This document shows positions 1-11,008 of a stretch of DNA of 64,000 bases, in pieces. Position 1 is the stretch's first letter. Each line of letters begins with the position of its first letter. The notes beneath the pieces were generated by a model. That model searched no databases. It had not been told where the DNA came from and worked only from the letters and a program-made list of their open reading frames with translations. The stretch lies in assembly GCF_010681825.2 (NCBI RefSeq), contig NZ_CP066776.1:620001-684000 (forward strand), in the 5' to 3' direction. The translations under genes were made by a program, and so were the position numbers. This DNA is from Sulfuriroseicoccus oceanibius (GTDB lineage: Bacteria > Verrucomicrobiota > Verrucomicrobiia > Verrucomicrobiales > SLCJ01).

Positions 1-15
1 CCGTGGAGCACGATC

Positions 16-1188
16 ATGAGCAGCCCATTGCACATCCTTTTCACCAATAACGCCCTGATGTACCCGGCAGGAACCGAGATCGCCGTGCGCGAGGTCGGCC
101 GCAACCTGATCGCTCGCGGCCATCGGGTCACCGCCTATTCTCCAATGGTCGGAAGTTTTGCCGACGATCTCAGGGCACTTGGGGTCGAGGTGGTGAGTTC
201 GTTGGATGCAATGACGGACCGGCCGGATGTGATCCACGGCCACCACGAGTGGGAGACGTCGTTGGCGGCAATGCATTGGCCGGATGTGCCGGTGGTCTCG
301 TTTGTGCGTGGCGCCCGGGTTTGGCAGGAAGCTCCGTGTTTTGCTCCGAATGTCGTGCGCTATGCCGCGGTGGATCAAGGATGTGTGCAACGGGCCCTCG
401 CCTGTGGAGTGGAGGAATCCAAGCTGCAACTCGTGCTCAATGCCGTGGACATGCAGCGCTTCGCCACCGTGCGCAAGCCGCGCCGCAAGCCGAAGCGAGC
501 GCTGATCTTCAGCAACTACGCCCAGCCGGGGAACTACATGGACGCCGTGATGGAGGGCTGTAAAAAGGCCGGTGTGAAGTGCGACGTGATCGGTAATGGC
601 ATGGGTAACTGCCGCCCGGACCCCGAGGCCTTTCTGCCTGAGTACGATCTCGTTTTTGCCAAATCCAAAGCGGTGCTCGAAGCGCTGGCGTGTGGGTGTG
701 GGGTGATCGTCTGCTGTGAACCCGGGCTCGGACCGGTCGTGACGCGTGAGAACTTCGAAGCACTCCGTCGCGAAAGTTTCTTTTACGACTGCATGAGCGA
801 TGAGATCACGCCGGACGCCATCGCTGGCCGCATCCGTGAATGGGATCCGGCTCAGGCTCCGGAGCTGACGGCTCACGTGCGTGAGGTTTGTTCGTTCGAC
901 CGTCATGTGGCGGAGCTTGAAGCGCTGTACCGCGAGGCGGCGGCGACTGAGATCACGCCGGACCCTGTGGCGATCGGGCGCTTTGCCGCTGCGTTGGCAG
1001 AACCAAAGACCACGGCCTTCAAAGCCGGACGCCAGATGCTCGAATACCTGCGCGATGCCGAAAACCGCGAAGTGCCACAAGACGCCGCCACCGCCGCCAA
1101 AGAACACGACAGCCTCCTTGACCGCTATCGCAAAGGCCGCAAAGCCGTGGCGGAGCTCAAGAAACTTAAGAAGCAGTTGGGGAAGTAG
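16..1188 (+). CDS. Glycosyltransferase, family 4-like
   Basis: This 390-residue protein probably transfers a sugar from a nucleotide-sugar donor during surface polysaccharide or LPS synthesis. The N terminus (HILFTNNALMYPAGTE, residues 6-21) opens a Rossmann strand followed by the G-T-E turn and helix seen in GT-B retaining enzymes. It is followed by the LxxRGHRVT pattern that closes the first unit of GT4 N-terminal domains. The second domain (about 160-300) includes LEALACGCGVIVCCEPGLG, the usual donor-binding helix and loop. The last 35 residues are lysine-rich and probably coiled coil. The ATG at 16 follows a GGAG at 5-8, one of the few plausible Shine-Dalgarno sequences here. Donor and acceptor are unknown, and the upstream context lies outside the window. 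Confidence 0.75.
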   Translation: MSSPLHILFTNNALMYPAGTEIAVREVGRNLIARGHRVTAYSPMVGSFADDLRALGVEVVSSLDAMTDRPDVIHGHHEWETSLAAMHWPDVPVVSFVRGARVWQEAPCFAPNVVRYAAVDQGCVQRALACGVEESKLQLVLNAVDMQRFATVRKPRRKPKRALIFSNYAQPGNYMDAVMEGCKKAGVKCDVIGNGMGNCRPDPEAFLPEYDLVFAKSKAVLEALACGCGVIVCCEPGLGPVVTRENFEALRRESFFYDCMSDEITPDAIAGRIREWDPAQAPELTAHVREVCSFDRHVAELEALYREAAATEITPDPVAIGRFAAALAEPKTTAFKAGRQMLEYLRDAENREVPQDAATAAKEHDSLLDRYRKGRKAVAELKKLKKQLGK

Positions 1189-1224
1189 GAGGGGGCACTC
1201 CGACTGCCGCCGCACCCGCAACCC

Positions 1225-3375
1225 TCACCCCACATTGGCGAAGCGGCTGCCGAGTGGGTCGGCGTCGCGGGTGAGGTGGGTGCGGAGGTGGGCGTGGGCT
1301 GGATCGGCGAGCTCCGGGTCGCGGGTGAGGACGCGTTCCGCCAGCTCGCGGGCGTGGACGAGGAGCCGGGTGTCGCCAATGAATGCACGGGCGGCTGGTG
1401 AGAGATCAGGCAGCCCGGATTGGGCGGTGCCGAGTGCGTCGCCGGGGCCGCGTTGGCGCAGGTCTTCTTCGGCGATGCGGAAGCCGTCGCGGGTTTCTTC
1501 CAGAATGGCGAGCTTGGTGGCGGAGTCGGCGTCCTTTTTATCCAAGGCCAGCACACAGAATGATTGGTGCTCGCCGCGGCCGATGCGCCCGCGCAACTGA
1601 TGGAGCTGCGCCAGGCCGAAGCGGTTGGCATTGTGAATGATCATCACCGACGCATTCGGCACGTCGACTCCGACTTCAATCACCGTCGTGCTGACGAGAA
1701 CGTCGATGTGGCCGTCGCGGAAACGTTTCATCACCGCTTCCTTTTCGTCGTTCGGGGTGCGGCCGGTGAGCAGGCCGACCTCAAAGTTCGACAGCCGCTT
1801 CGCCCACTTTTCAAACTCCGCCACCGCCGACTGGGCTGTGAGCTTCTCGGATTCCTCGACCAGCGGGAACACAAGATAAGCCTGACGGCCGGCGTCGAGC
1901 TGGCCTTTGAGGAACTTGACCACGTCTGGAATCTTCGGCGCCACGCGGATGCCGGTGGTGATCGCCCCGCGGCCGGCGGGAAGCTCGTCGATCACCGACA
2001 CTTCGAGGTCGCCGTAGACGGTCATCTGCAAGGTGCGCGGGATCGGGGTGGCGGTCATCACGAGCACGTCCGGCACCGAGCCTCCGCCCGCGCCTTGCTG
2101 CAGCTTGGCTCGTTGCTCGACCCCGAACTTGTGTTGTTCGTCGATGACGACGAGCCCGAGCTTTTCGCGGTTGAGGAGTTCGTCGTTGTCGAAAAGCAGC
2201 GCATGCGTGCCAATGACGATTTGTGGGTCGCCCGCGTGAGTTTGCTCTACACCAGCACCGGTGCGCAGCGCGAGGCTGAGGTCGAGCTTGGCGGCGAGCT
2301 TTTGAAAGTTGAGATAGTGTTGCTCGGCGAGGATCTGGGTGGGGGCCATGACGGCGACTTGCCAGCCTGCTTCGATCGCGAGCATCGCGGCGGCCATGGC
2401 GACGACGGTTTTACCCGAGCCCACGTCCCCTTGCAGCAGGCGGTTCATGGCGTGGCCGGATTTCATGTCGGCGCGGATCTCGCGGATCACCTTGCGCTGG
2501 GCATTGGTGAATGGAAACGGCAGCGCCGCTGCGAAGTCGGCGAGCAACTCTCCGCGGCCGGCGCGTCGGGCGCCTTGCAGTTGGTCGTGGTTGCGCTTGC
2601 GGTCGACGACGTGGAGCTGGTGGAGGAACAACTCATCCAGCGCCAGCCCGCGCCCTGCGGTTTCGATAGCCTCCAAATCCGGCGGGAAGTGGATGTTGGC
2701 GAGCAGTTGGCTGCGTGCGGGGAGACCGGATTCGTGGTCGTTGGTCACTGTGGACGGAACAATCTGCGGGAACGCTGACGGATCCGTGTGGTCCATCGAC
2801 GTGACCAATCGGTGGACGAACTCGCGCAGCGGCCGCTGTTGCAAGCCATTGCTCAACCGATACACCGGCACGATGCGGCGCAGGTGGATGGACTTCGACT
2901 GCGGGGTGTCGGCCAGCGGGTCCGCTGTGGCGGTGATCTCGGTTTCCGGATGGTCGATGACGAGCCGCTTGCCGGAAACTTTGACTTTGCCGTAGACCAC
3001 CATCTGCTGCCCCACCGCAATGATCTTGCTCATGAACGGGAGGTTGAACCAACGGGCGACAATTTGTTGGCCCGGCATGCCGGCGGATTCGGCGGGTGCC
3101 AGTGTGGCCTCGAACATCTGTTGTCTGGCGCCGAAGCGCCGCGTGGTCACGTCGACCACTGCGGCGTGGATGGTGACGGGCTCGTCGGTCGGGTCGGCGG
3201 GAAACCGGCTGAACGAGCGACGGTCCTCGTAACGCCGGGGCAGATGGGCCAAGACATCACCCACTGTCTCCCAGCCGCACAGTTCCATCGCGCCGCGCAG
3301 CTTGGTCGGGATGCCGTCGAGCGTCGCGAGCAAGGTGTCGGCACGGACGGCGGAGGATGGAGCGAATTCGGTCAC
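1225..3375 (-). CDS. recG: ATP-dependent DNA helicase RecG
   Basis: RecG is a superfamily 2 translocase that remodels stalled forks and branched DNA. The 716-residue protein has an N-terminal OB-fold wedge domain (about 60-170). Walker A GDVGSGKT lies near residue 316, the DEQH box (VVIDEQHKFGVEQR) near 408, and motif III MTATPIPRT near 437. The C-terminal helicase lobe includes the QLRGRIGRGEHQS motif characteristic of RecG. Length is normal for the family. The start is GTG at 3375. No Shine-Dalgarno is visible: the upstream mRNA reads CCTCCACCC, which is pyrimidine-rich. It converges with the glycosyltransferase gene, 36 bp away. Confidence 0.96.
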   Translation of the reverse strand: MTEFAPSSAVRADTLLATLDGIPTKLRGAMELCGWETVGDVLAHLPRRYEDRRSFSRFPADPTDEPVTIHAAVVDVTTRRFGARQQMFEATLAPAESAGMPGQQIVARWFNLPFMSKIIAVGQQMVVYGKVKVSGKRLVIDHPETEITATADPLADTPQSKSIHLRRIVPVYRLSNGLQQRPLREFVHRLVTSMDHTDPSAFPQIVPSTVTNDHESGLPARSQLLANIHFPPDLEAIETAGRGLALDELFLHQLHVVDRKRNHDQLQGARRAGRGELLADFAAALPFPFTNAQRKVIREIRADMKSGHAMNRLLQGDVGSGKTVVAMAAAMLAIEAGWQVAVMAPTQILAEQHYLNFQKLAAKLDLSLALRTGAGVEQTHAGDPQIVIGTHALLFDNDELLNREKLGLVVIDEQHKFGVEQRAKLQQGAGGGSVPDVLVMTATPIPRTLQMTVYGDLEVSVIDELPAGRGAITTGIRVAPKIPDVVKFLKGQLDAGRQAYLVFPLVEESEKLTAQSAVAEFEKWAKRLSNFEVGLLTGRTPNDEKEAVMKRFRDGHIDVLVSTTVIEVGVDVPNASVMIIHNANRFGLAQLHQLRGRIGRGEHQSFCVLALDKKDADSATKLAILEETRDGFRIAEEDLRQRGPGDALGTAQSGLPDLSPAARAFIGDTRLLVHARELAERVLTRDPELADPAHAHLRTHLTRDADPLGSRFANVG

Positions 3376-3690
3376 GGGTGGAGGACGAGTGGCAGTGCGG
3401 CGGGATTAGATGGGAGTGGCTAGGATGAACACGATTTGGCTCACGGGCGAATGGAAATTGCACGTGTATGGCTCAAGAGCCTATCGCCGATCAGATGGCC
3501 ACAAAAAGCACGAGAATGCACGAAAAGGAAGAGGCTCACGCAAAGACCCAAAGATCCCGAAGTTCGTTTGGCTCTGGCGTAGGGGACAGGCTCACCGATC
3601 GACGAAGGTTACGCTTGTACTCCTGCCGTAGATCGCATGACTCCGTCACTTCCTCTGGATCACCTATTCATCAACCGTTGCCGCACATTA

Positions 3691-3714
3691 TGGAGTGACG
3701 GTGTCCCCACCGTC
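3691..3714 (+). repeat. Short dispersed hairpin repeat (GACGGTG..CACCGTC)
   Basis: This 24-bp unit contains the inverted repeat GACGGTG/CACCGTC around a 4-nt loop. The same unit recurs at 48812-48835, 60046-60070 and 60320-60344, and degenerately at 60195-60219, always outside genes. Confidence 0.65.
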
Positions 3715-3866
3715 GAGTAAAGCGCTCCGTCCTGTTGATGGCCGGGGGCGATCCGGCGGTCCGTGTGGGCTGCTGAGTATTTCGGGCAGGTTCCTTTCCT
3801 TTGCGTCTTAGCGACAGCGTGGTCACCGCGTGAGTCATGGCTCGGGACGCTCCGGCCGGTCATGCG

Positions 3867-3894
3867 AAAGGCGAGGGCCTGCGCCCTCGCCTTT
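3867..3894 (-). terminator. Rho-independent terminator after leuA
   Basis: A perfect 12-bp stem (AAAGGCGAGGGC/GCCCTCGCCTTT) with a 4-nt loop lies 52 bp beyond the leuA stop codon. It is flanked by short T-rich tracts on both strands, so it could work in either direction. Confidence 0.7.
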
Positions 3895-3946
3895 CTTTAT
3901 CCGTGAATATGATGTCGTCTCAGGGTGAAACGATTGCCGGGGAGGC

Positions 3947-5653
3947 TTACTCGCCCTTGGCGGCGAGTAGGTTCCAGGCGCAAACGAGCGCTTTGAGGCC
4001 GGCCATCTCAATCGATGGGTCCACGCCCGCACCCCAGATGATGGTCTCATCGTTGTGGCGGAGTTGGACGTAGGCTGCGGAGTCGGCGTCCGATCCACCG
4101 CGTACGGCGTGCGAGCGGTAGTCGGTGAGGTTGAACTGCTTGAGCCCCGCGTTGTCGAGCGCTTGGACGAAGGCGTTGATCGGGCCGTTGCCGAGGCCTT
4201 CGATGTTCTGCTTTTCCCCGTTGAGGGTAATGGTGGCGCGGCAGCGGACCTCGCCACGCTCGCCGACGCTGTGGTCGAGCTCGTAGTCGACGACGGACAT
4301 CGGCTCGCTGACGTTGGCGAAGTACTCGAAGAACGCATCACGGATCTCGTCCGGGGTGAGTTCGCGTCCAAGTTCGTCGGCCAGGTTGTAGATCTTCAAG
4401 CCGACCTGCGGGTGCATGGTCTTTGGCAGGTCAAACCCATGCTCTCGGTCGAGAATGTAGGCGATGCCGCCTTTGCCCGACTGCGAGTTGATGCGGATGA
4501 TCGCTTCGTAGGAACGGCCGATGTCGCGTGGGTCGATGGTGAGGTAAGGTACACCCCACGGCACGATTTCGCCCGCTGCTTCGCGTTCGTCCTCGAGTCG
4601 GCGGTCGAAGCCTTTCTTAATAGCGTCCTGGTGCGATCCGGAGAATGCGGTGAACACGAGCTCGCCGCCGTATGGGGAGCGGTCCGGCACGGTCATGCGC
4701 GTGGTGCGCTCGTAGACTTCACGCACGGTTGGCAGGTCGCTGAAATCGAGCCCGGTTTCGAGGCCGTGGCTGTTCATGTTGAGCGACACGGTGACGATGT
4801 CGAGGTTGCCGGTGCGCTCGCCGTTGCCGAAGAGGGTGCCCTCCACGCGGTCGGCGCCCGCCATCAGGCCGAGCTCGGTGGCAGCGACTCCGGTGCCGCG
4901 GTCGTTGTGTGTGTGGAGCGAGATGATGACGCTGTCACGGTTCTTGAGCTGGCGTCCGAACCACTCGATCTGGTCGGCGTGGACGTTTGGTGTCGACCAT
5001 TCCACGGTGGCCGGCAGGTTGAGGATGATCTTGCGTTCCGGAGTTGGCTGCCAGATTTCCATCACGGATTCGCAGATCTCAAGCGCGTAATCGAGCTCGG
5101 TGTCGGAGAACGACTCCGGCGAATACTGCATCGTGATCTTGCTGCCTTTGGCTTCCGCTTCGGCGGCGAGTTCGGTCACCAGCGTGGTGCCCTTTTTCGC
5201 GATGTCGATGATCGACTCCTTGCTGGCGTTGCCGAAGGTGATGCGGCGCTGCAGCGGCGAGGTCGAGTTGTAAAGGTGCACGATCGCGCTCTTCGCGCCG
5301 TCGAGTGCTTCGAAGGTGCGGCGGATCAGGTGCTCGCGAGCCTGGACGAGAACCTGCACGGTCACGTCTTCCGGGATGCGGTCTTCCTCGATCAATCGAC
5401 GCAGGAAATTGAACTCCGTCTCGGATGCGGACGGGAACCCTACCTCAATCTGCTTGAAACCGACTCCCACCAATAGGTCGAACATCTCCAGCTTCTCTGC
5501 GATGCTCATTGGCACTGGCAGTGCCTGATTGCCGTCCCGTAGGTCGACCGAGCACCAGATTGGGGCGCTTTCGATCGCGCGGTCAGGCCACTGCCGGTCT
5601 GGCAGGCTCACCGCAGGGAAGGGACGGTATTTACGTATCGATTCCGGTTTCAT
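3947..5653 (-). CDS. leuA: 2-isopropylmalate synthase (LeuA2/yeast-type)
   Basis: The enzyme condenses acetyl-CoA with 2-oxoisovalerate, the first committed step of leucine synthesis. From the chosen start it has 568 residues, MKPESIRKYRPF onward, the length of the long actinobacterial/yeast-type enzymes. The catalytic HMGL-like barrel has the metal and catalytic signature SVDLRDGNQAL, the metal-binding HTHNDRG and the NGERTGNLD signature. The C-terminal third is the leucine-sensing regulatory domain. An in-frame ATG at 5722 would add 23 residues (MLHIRGWHRGG...). That stretch is unlike LeuA N termini and has no ribosome site, so I chose 5653. The gene stands alone on the minus strand with its own terminator. 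Confidence 0.93.
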   Translation of the reverse strand: MKPESIRKYRPFPAVSLPDRQWPDRAIESAPIWCSVDLRDGNQALPVPMSIAEKLEMFDLLVGVGFKQIEVGFPSASETEFNFLRRLIEEDRIPEDVTVQVLVQAREHLIRRTFEALDGAKSAIVHLYNSTSPLQRRITFGNASKESIIDIAKKGTTLVTELAAEAEAKGSKITMQYSPESFSDTELDYALEICESVMEIWQPTPERKIILNLPATVEWSTPNVHADQIEWFGRQLKNRDSVIISLHTHNDRGTGVAATELGLMAGADRVEGTLFGNGERTGNLDIVTVSLNMNSHGLETGLDFSDLPTVREVYERTTRMTVPDRSPYGGELVFTAFSGSHQDAIKKGFDRRLEDEREAAGEIVPWGVPYLTIDPRDIGRSYEAIIRINSQSGKGGIAYILDREHGFDLPKTMHPQVGLKIYNLADELGRELTPDEIRDAFFEYFANVSEPMSVVDYELDHSVGERGEVRCRATITLNGEKQNIEGLGNGPINAFVQALDNAGLKQFNLTDYRSHAVRGGSDADSAAYVQLRHNDETIIWGAGVDPSIEMAGLKALVCAWNLLAAKGE

Positions 5654-5918
5654 GGTGTCTCTAGTATAGGGACGCACAGCGTAACCGATTCCGCCGCGAT
5701 GCCAACCGCGGATATGGAGCATGTCGGGAGATGCAGGAGAAAGTGGGCGGAGCGCTGGGTTTAGCTGAACGTATTGCCAATTTGCCCACAGGGTGAGCCT
5801 CGATTCGTTGAAGATTTCACGAAGATTCCGTGGTTTTCGTTCTTGGATTTGCGCTATGGTGCATTTTCGCGTGCAGTCGCCAACGGATTGTGTTGGTTAG
5901 CGTGGCCATCTTTCATCT

Positions 5919-8384
5919 ATGTCCTGTTCTCCTCCTATTTGCCGAAAAATTGCCACGGTGGTTTTGTTGTTGTTGGGGGTGGTGTTGGTGTTCGCCAGCA
6001 TGGGTGTTGGGCGGATCCGATTGGACGGTGATGGCCAGACTGTGCTGCCCGGGGGCTTGCCGGAGGTGGAAGGTCTGAAGTTGTTGCGCAGCGCTTTCGG
6101 TAAGCGCGAAGAGATTTTGCTCACCTTGCACAGTGCGAGCGAGGAGACCACCCGAGAGGCCGCTCTTGATCTGACCGCCGAACTCAAAGCGCACGATGGA
6201 CTCGTCGGTGCGGTAAACGATACGGAGCAATTGCTCACCGAGTTGGAGGGCGGCAATGCGCTCGACCTACCACAGGCACAGCAAGAGGCGGGTGCCGCGT
6301 TGCTCGCCTATACGTGGCTCAATAGTAGCGACGAAAGCATGGATGTGCTGGTTCAGCGGTTTCAGCCGGAGGCACTCTCGAAGCATCTTGCGGGGCTCGA
6401 AGAAGAACTGCAGTACGGCGAAGTGGAAGATGCCATGCGCATTCAGGCGGACCCACTCGGCTTTCTCGATGTGCGTGAACTCGAGCCGGCGAGTTCGACG
6501 TCGGGCACGGTCAACGTTTCCTCCGACGGGCGCTACCGCTTGCTCTCGGTGCGGGCCACCAAGCAAACGATCACCGCGGATGAAGCGGTGGAGTGGGTCG
6601 ATCGCGTGAAAGTGGTGACAGATGCCTGGGTGTCGCAGCGCGCCGCGAACGATCTGCCGCAAGTAACCCTTAGTATCACCGGCGAGCCGGCGTATTTGCG
6701 TGACACGCTTTTCGGGATGCGCCGTGATTTGGGGCGCTCTGTGGTTTCCACGACCGTGTTGATCATGGTGTTGTTTGCGCTTTTTCATCGGCGCTTCATC
6801 GCGTTGCTCTGGCTTCTTGCTGCGTTGGCGGTGGTGTTTTTGGTGACGTTGGGTTTGGCGGGCTGGCTGATGCCCAACATGAGTATCCTGAGTATTGGCT
6901 TTGCCGCGATCCTGCTCGGGTTGGCGGTGGACTACGGGGTGGTCATCTTTAGCGAGAGTCTGACGGAAAAGCGCACGGCCGGGGTGAAGGATCTGTGGCG
7001 AGGGGTGGGGCCGAGTGTGATTTGGGCGGCTGCCACGACCGGCGCGGTGTTCTTCGCGTTGAACTTCAGCAGTGTGCCGGGGATCTCGCAGTTGGGTAGT
7101 TTGGTCGCCATTGGAATCGCGGTGGGAGCGATCGTGATGTTGGGCGGCTTTGCCTGGATTTGTTCGCGGTTGAAGCCGGGGCGTCTGCCGTCGGTCAGTC
7201 CGTGGAAGCACGTCCGTACCGGTGGTCATAAAAGGTTGTGGGCGTCGCCTCTGATTTTCTTCTCGTGTGCTGTGGTGTTGCTGCTTGGCGGGATGCCGAA
7301 GATCGATCGTGATTTCATGGTGCTGCGCGCCAAGTCCAGCGATGCCTTGGACGCTTACCACGAAATGGTGCGTCAGCTTCGCCCTGATAATAAGCCCACA
7401 GTCGGCTACGTGATCAGTGCCGATACTCCTGATGCATTGTGGGATGTGCGCCGCGATGCGGTCGAAGATATCGAGCAGGCCCAGGCCGAAGAAAAGGTCG
7501 CAAGCTATCGGATTGCGGGGCGCCAAGTTGATGCGGTCAGGCAATTGCTCGGTGAACGTGAGCGCATTCTCGCGAGTCTGCGTGGGACTGGTTTGTTCGA
7601 CGAGGCCCCGATCCGATTGGCTTCCGCTGTGTTCGATGCGTGGGATGCCATGATCCATATTCGCCCCGAGGCCTTGGAGGCAGGGGCGGTTCTCAACCGG
7701 AGCGGCCTGGATCGTGTGTTTGCCCGGCACAATGGCGACAAGGTGGCGTTGCTGGGCTCGGTTGAGGCGATGAATGCGTCGCAGGTGCGGGTTTTCGACT
7801 ACTCGTGGGCCGATGGGATCCAGAATGACAATCAGTATCTCGCCGGATGGGAGCCGATCGGGCCGGCGGTTTTGACCGTGGTGGGCAAGGACTTCACCAG
7901 GGTTTTCTTGCCACTAGGGGTCGTGCTGTTGGTGATGTTGGCGATTGTCTTCCGCGATTGGAAGGACATCGCGCTCGCGCTGGCCGTGATGTTGGGGAGT
8001 GGGCTCGCTCTGTTGGCAGTGATGCAGCTGCTCGACCTGCATTGGAATTTCATCAACCTCTGTGGGATTCCGCTTCTCTTCGGTGCGGGGCTCGACTTTA
8101 CCATCCACATGGTTTTCTCGCTTCGTCGTACCAATGGTCACATGCCGACGGTGCGCCGCGGGATGCGCAAGGCTCTTCTGTTCTGTGCGCTCTCCACGGC
8201 ATCGGGATTCGGATCGCTCGCGTTGGCCGGCAACATGGGAGTTGCTAGTCTCGGGCGAGTTTGCGCCATCGGGATCCTCTTGATCATGGTCTTTGCGGTC
8301 TACTTCCTCCCTGCCTGGTGGCTCGTGATGCACCGTGAACGACTCAAGGGAATGGGTGGCCAGCCGGCCGGTGAAGCAGGCTAG
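5919..8384 (+). CDS. RND-superfamily (MMPL-type) exporter
   Basis: This 821-residue inner-membrane protein has the two-fold architecture of MMPL/HpnN-like RND transporters, which move lipids or hydrophobic molecules by proton antiport. One TM segment (about 11-29) precedes a large periplasmic domain (about 30-265). A five-helix cluster follows (about 270-415), including GFAAILLGLAVDYGVVIFSE, where the D-Y-G-V motif matches the RND helix carrying the proton-relay Asp. A second periplasmic domain (about 455-660) leads to a second helix cluster with LLFGAGLDFTIHMVFS. The cargo cannot be told from sequence, and no membrane-fusion or outer-membrane partner is adjacent. The start at 5919 has no clear Shine-Dalgarno. 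A terminator follows 48 bp after the stop. Confidence 0.85.
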   Translation: MSCSPPICRKIATVVLLLLGVVLVFASMGVGRIRLDGDGQTVLPGGLPEVEGLKLLRSAFGKREEILLTLHSASEETTREAALDLTAELKAHDGLVGAVNDTEQLLTELEGGNALDLPQAQQEAGAALLAYTWLNSSDESMDVLVQRFQPEALSKHLAGLEEELQYGEVEDAMRIQADPLGFLDVRELEPASSTSGTVNVSSDGRYRLLSVRATKQTITADEAVEWVDRVKVVTDAWVSQRAANDLPQVTLSITGEPAYLRDTLFGMRRDLGRSVVSTTVLIMVLFALFHRRFIALLWLLAALAVVFLVTLGLAGWLMPNMSILSIGFAAILLGLAVDYGVVIFSESLTEKRTAGVKDLWRGVGPSVIWAAATTGAVFFALNFSSVPGISQLGSLVAIGIAVGAIVMLGGFAWICSRLKPGRLPSVSPWKHVRTGGHKRLWASPLIFFSCAVVLLLGGMPKIDRDFMVLRAKSSDALDAYHEMVRQLRPDNKPTVGYVISADTPDALWDVRRDAVEDIEQAQAEEKVASYRIAGRQVDAVRQLLGERERILASLRGTGLFDEAPIRLASAVFDAWDAMIHIRPEALEAGAVLNRSGLDRVFARHNGDKVALLGSVEAMNASQVRVFDYSWADGIQNDNQYLAGWEPIGPAVLTVVGKDFTRVFLPLGVVLLVMLAIVFRDWKDIALALAVMLGSGLALLAVMQLLDLHWNFINLCGIPLLFGAGLDFTIHMVFSLRRTNGHMPTVRRGMRKALLFCALSTASGFGSLALAGNMGVASLGRVCAIGILLIMVFAVYFLPAWWLVMHRERLKGMGGQPAGEAG

Positions 8385-8432
8385 AGCAGACGACTCAGAT
8401 TGGGATGGGTGTCGCACCCTTGTCTCTGACCG

Positions 8433-8460
8433 AAAGGCCGCCCTCGGGGCGGCCTTTGTT
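8433..8460 (+). terminator. Rho-independent terminator after the RND exporter gene
   Basis: Stem AAAGGCCGCCC/GGGCGGCCTTT with a 3-nt loop, followed by TGTTGT. Confidence 0.8.
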
Positions 8461-8930
8461 GTGCCCCGATGACGGACGCATGGGGAGTGAAGCGTGGTCC
8501 TACTGCCGTGAACGGGAATTTCTCAGTGCGCTTTGATCGTGTGTACGCTCTTGTGGTTCAGTGCGTTGTGTGGATCATTTGCTGTGAATATGCGAATGAA
8601 CCTCGCATTTCACCTCAAAATGAGTTGCGGACGGTTTTCGTATGAGTATACTTCCAGCCCGGCCGGAACGAGCCGGACGCGAACGACGCGAAGTCGATCG
8701 CCTGCTGCTTCAACGAGAGTTGAGCGAAGGTGATCGTTTTTTATGTCCGAGCGTGTGAGATCTTTTGAAAAGTTGGATTCGTGCTGACCGGAGAGTGTCA
8801 GTATGAATTGGAGAAGAAAAGGCTAAAATGTGTACTGTGCGGTGACAAGTTTATCGCACGGGTCTGGCAAGTGGCTGTGGAGCTGCTTGATCGGACTGAA
8901 AACTTTTTGGCAATACGCCAATACCAATTT
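8461..8930 (+). other. rRNA operon promoter and leader region
   Basis: These 470 bp upstream of 16S hold no credible gene. They contain a candidate promoter (8625-8652) and a boxA-like TCTTTTGAAAA at about 8761-8771, about 165 nt ahead of the mature 16S 5' end. The remainder is presumed transcribed leader. Confidence 0.5.
8625..8652 (+). promoter_or_regulatory. Candidate rrn promoter
   Basis: TTGCGG at 8625-8630 and TATACT at 8647-8652 are separated by 16 bp, close to the sigma-70 consensus. It lies about 280 bp before mature 16S, and AT-rich sequence just upstream could act as an UP element. No start site has been mapped. Confidence 0.45.
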
Positions 8931-10486
<1,556 letters not shown>

Positions 10487-10684
10487 TAATTTGACCGGTC
10501 CGTCTCACGGAATCATCCGGCAAATAGGTCGACGCCTAAGTGCTGCTTGCAGCATAAGTTTGGAAACAAGCTGGCGCAGTCAGGGAAGAAATGAACTGAC
10601 AACTCACAACCTTGAGTGCGATTTGGAATCGCGCAGTGCACATTTTAGTCTTTACTTCTCCTTCCACAAAAACCGTTTTCCAAC

Positions 10685-10760
10685 GGGGGTATAGCTCAGT
10701 TGGTAGAGCGCCAGCTTTGCAAGCTGGATGTCTGGGGTTCGAATCCCCATGCCTCCACCA
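10685..10760 (+). tRNA. tRNA-Ala (TGC)
   Basis: This 76-nt cloverleaf has a GGGGGTA acceptor pairing with TGCCTCC (two G-U pairs) and an encoded ACCA end. The anticodon stem CCAGC/GCTGG encloses the loop TTTGCAA, and the T arm is TGGGG-TTCGAAT-CCCCA. It lies in the 16S-23S spacer. Confidence 0.97.
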
Positions 10761-10838
10761 ACGTCTTCAAGTAGCGAGTAGGAAGTAGAGAGTAGGAAGG
10801 GAAACCTTGCTACTAGCTGCCAGCTACTAGCTACGCCA
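10761..10838. repeat. Dispersed-type GTAG/CTAC repeat between the spacer tRNAs
   Basis: The spacer between the two tRNA genes contains repeated AGTAG motifs (AGTAGCGAGTAGGAAGTAG) followed by the complementary run TACTAGC..GCTACTAGCTAC. Together they can fold into an imperfect hairpin. Such TACTAGCTAC repeats occur in intergenic DNA of this phylum, as far as I recall. It is unusual to find one inside an rRNA operon. Confidence 0.5.
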
Positions 10839-10844
10839 AATGAA

Positions 10845-10921
10845 GGGCCTGTAGCTCAGTTGGTTAGAGCGCGCGCTTGATAAGCGTGAGGTCACAGGTT
10901 CAAGTCCTGTCTGGCCCACCA
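10845..10921 (+). tRNA. tRNA-Ile (GAT)
   Basis: This 77-nt cloverleaf has anticodon loop TTGATAA, T arm ACAGG-TTCAAGT-CCTGT and an encoded ACCA. Acceptor strands GGGCCTG and CTGGCCC pair except for a U-U mismatch at position 6-67. The order Ala then Ile is the reverse of the common bacterial spacer order. Confidence 0.96.
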
Positions 10922-10972
10922 TTTATTGAGACGTTGTTGGTTTGAGTGGAACGATGGTGATCCAAAAGAGAT

Positions 10973-10983
10973 GGTTCTTTGAT
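10973..10983 (+). promoter_or_regulatory. boxA-like antitermination signal in the spacer
   Basis: GGTTCTTTGAT resembles the boxA element (core GTTCTTTGA) usually found shortly upstream of 23S. It overlaps the start of the 23S processing stem. Confidence 0.4.
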
Positions 10984-10995
10984 ATCTGTATGCAG
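10980..10995 (+). other. 5' half of the pre-23S processing stem
   Basis: TGATATCTGTATGCAG is perfectly complementary over 16 nt to 14057-14072, beyond the 3' end of 23S. This would bring the two 23S ends together in the precursor, the usual site for RNase III cleavage. Confidence 0.8.
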
Positions 10996-11008
10996 GATAA
11001 AAAGTAAT

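Larger units (their letters stand above)
3376..3946. other. Intergenic region with dispersed repeat fragments
   Basis: No convincing gene is present in these 571 bp between recG and leuA; short open frames have no coding character. The stretch at about 3497-3570 carries the 'cacgaaaaggaagaggctcacgc' type repeat in reverse orientation. Its complement matches the CTTTGGGTCTTTGCGTGAG core found at 48871, 60375 and 60612. A separate TGGAGTGACGGTGTCC hairpin unit lies at 3691-3714 and also occurs at 48812, 60046 and 60320. The leuA terminator is at the right end. Confidence 0.6.

Noticed and set aside
4055-5476. 473-codon plus-strand frame over leuA
   Set aside because: Shadow frame; leuA on the other strand carries all catalytic motifs.
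5654-5722. Leader peptide or 23-residue N-terminal extension of leuA
   Set aside because: It has no leucine-codon run as in attenuation leaders, no terminator hairpin pair and no family similarity; ATG 5653 fits the family start.
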